From the NCBI GenBank assembly GCA_903919145.1, contig CAIXGW010000155.1:1-49087 (forward strand): 49,087 bases of DNA. The letters are read 5' to 3'. Shown piece by piece: positions 44,850 through 49,087 of this stretch. The notes beneath the pieces were generated by a model. The model was not told the DNA's origin, ran no database searches, and saw only the letters and a program-made list of their open reading frames with translations. Source of the stretch: an uncultured Myxococcales bacterium (lineage in GTDB: Bacteria; Myxococcota_A; UBA9042). The translations under genes were made by a program, and so were the position numbers. The stretch's first letter is position 1, and the number at the start of each line of letters is the position of its first letter.

Positions 44850-46076
44850 TTAGCGCAGCTGCTGGCTGCGAGTCACCACCGCCCGCTGCAGCATGTCCAG
44901 GGTGGTGCCCGTGGCCTCAATGTCGGCCAGCTGCAGCACTTGGCCGCGCAGGGCTGCTTGCACGTCCCACCACAGCGCGCCGATGACGGCTTTGTCGGCC
45001 ATCTGGTGGCCTGCCACCTCCGCACCCGACCCGCCATGCCCGGCCAGCGCGTAGCTGGCGACGACGGCCAGATCCCGCAGGGCCTGCGCGCGGCTGGGCA
45101 GCCAGGCGCCTTGGATGGGCGCGATCTGGTCGGGGTGCAGCACCCACTTGCCGGCGAAACCCAGGGCCCGGGCATCCTGCGCATCGCGGAGCGTTAGGTC
45201 CAGCGCCCGCTGCCGGCGCTTCTGGGCCTGGACAAAATCCTCTCCGACACTCCCCAGGGAAATGTCTTGTCCTGATAATGCTTGCTGAAATTGCAGATCG
45301 GTCCAGGCAGCCGGCTTGGTGGGGCGCAGCGGAATGGCGGCGGTGACCGCATCAAGAGCTTCTTTGCCTTCGGCGGCGGCGAGCACTGGCAACAGCTGGC
45401 GCACGGTGCGGTGGTCGTCTAGCCAGAGCTCTGGCCTGACCTGGGCACCCACGCAGCGGGCGAAGTCATAGGCGCCGTAGACCAGGGCACTGACTTCGGG
45501 GATGGCGGCGATGCGCTGGGCCTGCGCAAAGGCCCGCGGCGACTCGATCAGCACTTCGAGCCAGACCGGTCGGTCGACTCCGGCCAAGCGCAGGGCCTGG
45601 CGGAGCAAGCGGGCGACGTCGGCCACTTCGTCTGCCGATTCGCTCTTGGGCAGCACGACATAGTCCAGGCGGTGTCCGGCGCGCAGCAGCACCTGGGCAA
45701 AGTCCTTCTCGAAGTACTCGGTGCGCAGGTTGTTGGGCCGAAAGCCGATGACGCGGTCGGGCATCGGGGTCGACAGCAGTGCTTCGATAGCAAATTCGCG
45801 GGCAAACAGCTTGAACTCGGGCTGGTCGGGCGCGGCATCCTCCAGGTCAAAGAACAGGCTGTCGACGGCAAAACGCTTGGCGCCCGCCATCAATTTGAGG
45901 GATTGGCTGCGACCCTCGACGGCCGGATCGCCGCCGGCAGCCATCTTGAACGCGGGAATCGACAGCACGCCGCGGCGGTGGTAGGGCACGTGCAGGCCAC
46001 GCACCTGCTCGGTCGTTTGGGCATGGCGCAGGTGGGTCTGACGCAGATCGGCCAGAAATGCTTGAGAAGAGTCCAT
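44850..46076 (-). CDS. CitE/HpcH-HpaI family C-C lyase
   Basis: 408 residues; GAGG lies four bases before ATG 46076. Family signatures: DLEDAAPDQPEFKLFAR (metal-binding Glu/Asp), GFRPNNLRTEY, VVLPKSES, WLEVLIESPRAFAQA (metal Glu), YGAYDFARCVG, and the C-terminal GFAGKWVLHPDQIAPI. These are shared by citrate lyase beta subunits, malyl-CoA and methylmalyl-CoA lyases. At 408 residues it is longer than CitE (about 300) and nearer to malyl-CoA lyase-like proteins. It probably cleaves or forms a CoA thioester. The substrate is not decided. The start lies six bases after the pseudouridine synthase stop, so the two are coupled. Confidence 0.87.
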   Translation of the reverse strand: MDSSQAFLADLRQTHLRHAQTTEQVRGLHVPYHRRGVLSIPAFKMAAGGDPAVEGRSQSLKLMAGAKRFAVDSLFFDLEDAAPDQPEFKLFAREFAIEALLSTPMPDRVIGFRPNNLRTEYFEKDFAQVLLRAGHRLDYVVLPKSESADEVADVARLLRQALRLAGVDRPVWLEVLIESPRAFAQAQRIAAIPEVSALVYGAYDFARCVGAQVRPELWLDDHRTVRQLLPVLAAAEGKEALDAVTAAIPLRPTKPAAWTDLQFQQALSGQDISLGSVGEDFVQAQKRRQRALDLTLRDAQDARALGFAGKWVLHPDQIAPIQGAWLPSRAQALRDLAVVASYALAGHGGSGAEVAGHQMADKAVIGALWWDVQAALRGQVLQLADIEATGTTLDMLQRAVVTRSQQLR

Positions 46077-46082
46077 GGCGCC

Positions 46083-46772
46083 TCAGGTGGCAGCGGCCAG
46101 CCACTGGGCCAGCACAGTGGTTTCATCGGGAACCCACGGCCAGCCAGGCGGCGGCGGCGCCTCAAAGCTCAGCCGCAGCGCAGCGGTGGGGTGGTCAAAG
46201 GAGAGCCGTTGGGCCAGCAGGGCAATGCTGCGGTCGGGCAGTGGCAGCGCGGCGCCATAGCGCAGGTCGCCGACAATGGGCCACCCGCGGCTGGCCAGTT
46301 GCACACGGATCTGATGCTTGCGGCCAGTCAGCAGGTCAATGTCGAGCAGCGCCCGCCCGGACCGCACCGCCGCGACCTGGTAGCGCAGGGAAGCTTCAGC
46401 GCCGACGCCGGTCTTGGTGATCCGGCTGCCCTTTTCGTCGGAAAGCAACCAGTCGCGCAGTTCGCCTTGGGCCTGGGGCGGAATGCCGTGGACGACCGCT
46501 TGGTAGCGCTTGCTGACGGTGCGGCTGCGGAACTGCTCGCTGAGCCGAGCGGCTCCCTTGGAGGTCCTGGCTATGGCGACCAGGCCGCGCGCCGGGCGGT
46601 CAAGGCGGTGAACCAGGCCCACAAAAGCCTTGCCGGGCTTGCGGAATTCCACCTCGATCCAGCGCCGTGTCCGACTCAGCAGGTCCAGGTCGCCGCTGTC
46701 ATCGGCCTGGACGGGAACGCCAGCGGGTTTGTAGACCACGATCACATGGTTGTCGCAGTGGAGCACGTGCAT
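46083..46772 (-). CDS. RluA-family RNA pseudouridine synthase
   Basis: 229 residues from ATG 46772; the longer frame to 47687 runs antisense through the next gene and is disregarded. The start VLHCDNHVIVVYKPAGVPV is typical of RluA enzymes lacking an S4 domain. The catalytic motif is HRLDRPARG with Asp58, and ITKTGVGAEASLRYQV and LTGRKHQIRVQLASRGWPIVGD follow. It isomerises uridine to pseudouridine in rRNA or tRNA. The short length and absent S4 domain fit TruC/RluA-like rather than RluC/RluD. The ribosome site is weak. It shares a 225-bp divergent upstream region with the Cys-rich lipoprotein. Confidence 0.92.
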   Translation of the reverse strand: MHVLHCDNHVIVVYKPAGVPVQADDSGDLDLLSRTRRWIEVEFRKPGKAFVGLVHRLDRPARGLVAIARTSKGAARLSEQFRSRTVSKRYQAVVHGIPPQAQGELRDWLLSDEKGSRITKTGVGAEASLRYQVAAVRSGRALLDIDLLTGRKHQIRVQLASRGWPIVGDLRYGAALPLPDRSIALLAQRLSFDHPTAALRLSFEAPPPPGWPWVPDETTVLAQWLAAAT

Positions 46773-46997
46773 CGGTAGCGCCTGTTTCCGGGTCGGCCCG
46801 CAGCGGGTCGGCGCGCCAAGGTAGCCGTAGCGCTGCCGATTGTAAACCCCATTGGCAAGGTAACATCTCGAAAGCAAAGTGTAACTGCCCGGGAGACGGT
46901 GTGTCCAAAGGGGGAGCTGTGGATCTGCGCTGGTTTGCGAGACGGCGGTTGGACCGCTATGCTGCACCCCTGACCTGGGGTCGGTACTGAGGGCATC

Positions 46998-48548
46998 TTG
47001 GCAAGCGGGCAGGCAGCAAGGCAAAAGCGGGTCGCAGTCGGGCTGGATGGATGGCTGCGGCTGGCCCTGCTGGCACTGATGGGCGGCGGCGCGCTGGAGC
47101 TGACTGGCTGTGGCGAGGCGCCAAGAGCGATTGTCTCGGTGGTTTGCCGCGATCCGCAGTCCAACGCCTGCATGCCGTGTCCGGGTACCGTGGATATCTG
47201 CGTAGATCCTATCAACTGCGTGGCGGTCCACTGCGGCGCCGATGTGCTGTTCAACCCCAAAGACACCACCGCCACCGATGCAGGCAGTGGCGATGGCCTT
47301 GTTGGCGATGCCGGCGCCGCGAGCGAGGTCCAGGACAGCCTGGATGCGACTGCGGAAGTCGCAGCACCCGACGTGACCGACGCCAAGGGCGAAGACGTCG
47401 CCGTGACTTTGGACACCAGCAACTGCCAGCCCGGCGCCCTGCAGTGCAGCGGAAACTCCGTGCAGGTATGCCAAAGCACTGGCAGTCCGCCAAAGCCGAG
47501 CTGGGTATTTGACAAGGCCTGTGCTGCCGACCAGCAGTGCCAGTCGGGGCTCTGCGGCTGCAAGGACCCTTGCCCGGCGCTCAACTTGGTCCAGTGTTTG
47601 CCTGGGGTTGCGGCGACCAGAACTTGCCAGTTGACGCCCTCTAACTGCTTGACATGGGGGATGCCGGTGGCGTGCTCGCCGGGCCAAGTGTGCCAGAACG
47701 GGTTGTGCCAGGTGCCCAGCCCCTGCGGCAGCGGCTGCCCTAGCGGCAAAGTCTGCGACAACGGCGTCTGCATAGACCCGCCGTGCCAGCCGGCATGCCC
47801 GATAGGCCAGACCTGCAAGGCGGGCGTGTGTCTACCCAAGGGCGGAGGCTCGCTCAGCTGTGCTCAAGTAACTGCTTGTATTGGAAATTGTCAGGCCGGA
47901 GACGGTGGTTGCCCCGACGCATGCAAAGGGCAGGGCAGCGATAGCGCGCTGAGCCTGCTGGCCAGCTATCAGGGCTGCCTCAAAGCCGTGTGCAAGCCAT
48001 TGGCCGACCAGGGAAAAATCGCTGAGACCATGCTCTGCGCTTTCACCAGCTGTTTTGCCGAGCAGGCAGCCTGCGTTGGGGCCGGCGCCAGCAATTGTAA
48101 GGAGATCTCTGACTGTTTTGCAGTTTGCGGCAGCTCAGCCACCTGCAGCAGCTCCTGCAACAACCAGGCCAGCCAGCAAGGCGGCAAAGACTACTATGGC
48201 CTGCTCACCTGCGTGGACGGACTGTGCGGCAATGTCAGCGGCGACCAGCAGATGCAATGCGCCCAGCAGGCCTGCAAGAGCTTGTGGGACAAATGTTTTG
48301 CTGGCGCGCCAGCGTTGTACACCACTTGCTTGCAGGTCGCTCAGTGCCAGGGCAAGTGCGGCGGCGACATTACCTGTGCCAAGGGGTGCAAGGCGGCGGC
48401 AAGTCCTGCTGCCCAGGCCGCGGTAGACGCGTTTATCACTTGCCGCGAGACGAAGTGCGGAGGCTACTGCGCAAACCCCGCCAATCCCAATTGTGCCGCC
48501 TGCATCGAGCAGTATTGCGCGCTTGAGCTGGCCAATTGCTCGTACTAG
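46998..48548 (+). CDS. Cys-rich lipoprotein with three tandem 10-Cys modules
   Basis: 516 residues from TTG 46998, the best start available before the signal (GAGGG just upstream; no ATG until the hydrophobic core). Lipobox LTGC, an acidic Asp/Ala/Gly linker of about 60 residues, then CQPGALQCSGNSVQVCQ-type and CPSGKVCDNGVC-type small Cys motifs common in secreted myxobacterial proteins. The C-terminal 230 residues form three similar modules (see the repeat entry). Probably exported to the outer membrane or surface and disulfide-rich. No function can be assigned. It resembles the Cys-rich lipoprotein at 2037-5711 in style but not in module type. Confidence 0.87.
   Translation: MASGQAARQKRVAVGLDGWLRLALLALMGGGALELTGCGEAPRAIVSVVCRDPQSNACMPCPGTVDICVDPINCVAVHCGADVLFNPKDTTATDAGSGDGLVGDAGAASEVQDSLDATAEVAAPDVTDAKGEDVAVTLDTSNCQPGALQCSGNSVQVCQSTGSPPKPSWVFDKACAADQQCQSGLCGCKDPCPALNLVQCLPGVAATRTCQLTPSNCLTWGMPVACSPGQVCQNGLCQVPSPCGSGCPSGKVCDNGVCIDPPCQPACPIGQTCKAGVCLPKGGGSLSCAQVTACIGNCQAGDGGCPDACKGQGSDSALSLLASYQGCLKAVCKPLADQGKIAETMLCAFTSCFAEQAACVGAGASNCKEISDCFAVCGSSATCSSSCNNQASQQGGKDYYGLLTCVDGLCGNVSGDQQMQCAQQACKSLWDKCFAGAPALYTTCLQVAQCQGKCGGDITCAKGCKAAASPAAQAAVDAFITCRETKCGGYCANPANPNCAACIEQYCALELANCSY
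47859..48545 (+). repeat. Three tandem Cys modules of about 77 residues
   Basis: Modules start at 47859, 48096 and 48327. Each shows C-x5-C-x3-C-x5/6-C-x3-C, a spacer of about 18-20 residues, C-x4-C, and later C-x4-C-x6-C (CAFTSCFAEQAAC, CAQQACKSLWDKC, CIEQYCALELANC). Cysteine spacing is conserved while the residues between have diverged, so this is an old duplication held by disulfides. Confidence 0.75.
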
Positions 48549-49087
48549 GTCACCGACAAGGCCGGACAGTGTGATTGGTGGCCGGGGCGACGGTGCCAAT
48601 TCGCAGGGGTGCGCTTGGCGGCCCAACTGTCAGCGCATGGGCAACCCACGAGCCCGTCTTGTTGACGGCCGCAGGGTCATGAACTAACCACCTCCAACGC
48701 CGGACCAGGCAAAGGAGCGGCGCGTCGGTGCCCCAGGGGGTACTTGCGACTCACTTCGACAGTGCAGCCGGACAAGCCGTCCTGCCACCAGCGCCCGCGC
48801 ACCCTGACGGGACGCAGTGTTCAGGCAGATGCCTCATGGTCGACCGATCTGCCAAGTCTGCAGCGGCGCCTGCCAACTCCGCCACAGAGACGGCCCGGCG
48901 CACAGTTGGATGTATGGCCTGCCGACCCGCCACGGCCAAGCTACACCCACGCCGGGGTGTTTGTGGCCACCGCGCCATAGCTCCGCCACGCCGCCCCATT
49001 GGCGCCGCTGGCACGAGCCCCGGTTCAGCGCGACACCCTCACCCCGGCGGCGTCTTCTGCGCCACGCCGGCCCAGCGATCGCCCGGC
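48549..49087. other. Terminal 539 bp without a supportable gene
   Basis: Short frames on both strands (for example 48744-48980 plus and 48751-49014 minus) lack ribosome sites and coherent protein sequence. No tRNA-like structure or clear terminator is seen. A gene beginning beyond the right edge could have its promoter here. Confidence 0.5.

Noticed and set aside
46773..47687. N-terminal extension of the pseudouridine synthase frame
   Set aside because: It runs antisense through the Cys-rich lipoprotein gene; the natural RluA start is at 46772.
48744..49014. Short open frames on both strands at the right end
   Set aside because: No ribosome sites, no recognisable sequence, and typical of random high-GC frames.

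Overview
The window is high-GC DNA carrying ordinary bacterial housekeeping genes (dnaG-rpoD, argD, mtnA, a fused aroK-aroB, rnhA, one tRNA), a complete pilM-N-O-P-Q type IV pilus alignment and secretin locus, and many secreted cysteine-rich or repeat-rich lipoproteins. Serial Cys-rich modules around a CDDxNxCTxDxCDP core, MopE-like CNGVDDxCNG motifs, YAKxxDL repeats and pilMNOPQ-aroKB linkage together suggest Myxococcota or a related deltaproteobacterial lineage. That placement is inferred from family knowledge; no rRNA or other marker confirms it.

Layout. 1-5711 (minus): a repeat-containing secreted protein running off the left edge, and a 1224-residue Cys-rich lipoprotein built from nested repeats, separated by about 900 bp with a strong hairpin terminator. 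6098-9945: a GMC oxidoreductase and a small membrane protein, divergent from an aldehyde dehydrogenase, together a plausible alcohol-to-acid oxidation set. 10008-16624: RNase HI with an N-terminal zinc-finger-like segment, a coiled-coil C4 zinc-ribbon protein, a CAT-anticodon tRNA, an enlarged RpoD and DnaG. 17339-25398 (plus): a very large GT39/ArnT-like membrane glycosyltransferase, MtnA and a double-domain M16 peptidase. 25509-29453 (minus): a small four-Cys secreted protein coupled to a DsbA-like thiol oxidoreductase, a lipoprotein, and an ArgD-type aminotransferase.

29725-44641 (plus) is the centre of interest: pilM, pilN, pilO and pilP are tightly packed, then a 300-bp structured gap with a good sigma-70 promoter leads into pilQ. 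This pilQ encodes 2436 residues, about three times the usual length. Roughly 1,680 residues of uninterrupted predicted coiled coil are inserted between two AMIN domains, and part of that insert is three tandem units of exactly 618 bp. The usual secretin N-domains and secretin channel follow. An AroK-AroB fusion and two lipoproteins come next; aroKB and the first lipoprotein overlap by ATGA.

44850-48548: a CitE-like lyase behind an RluA-type pseudouridine synthase (minus), and a Cys-rich lipoprotein with three tandem 10-Cys modules (plus). The last 539 bp hold no gene I can support.

Working together: PilM/N/O/P would form the inner-membrane and periplasmic alignment complex that docks on the PilQ outer-membrane secretin. 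The giant PilQ rod and an unusually long PilN tail suggest a modified pilus envelope channel here. All functional statements rest on motif reading; no database search was run.
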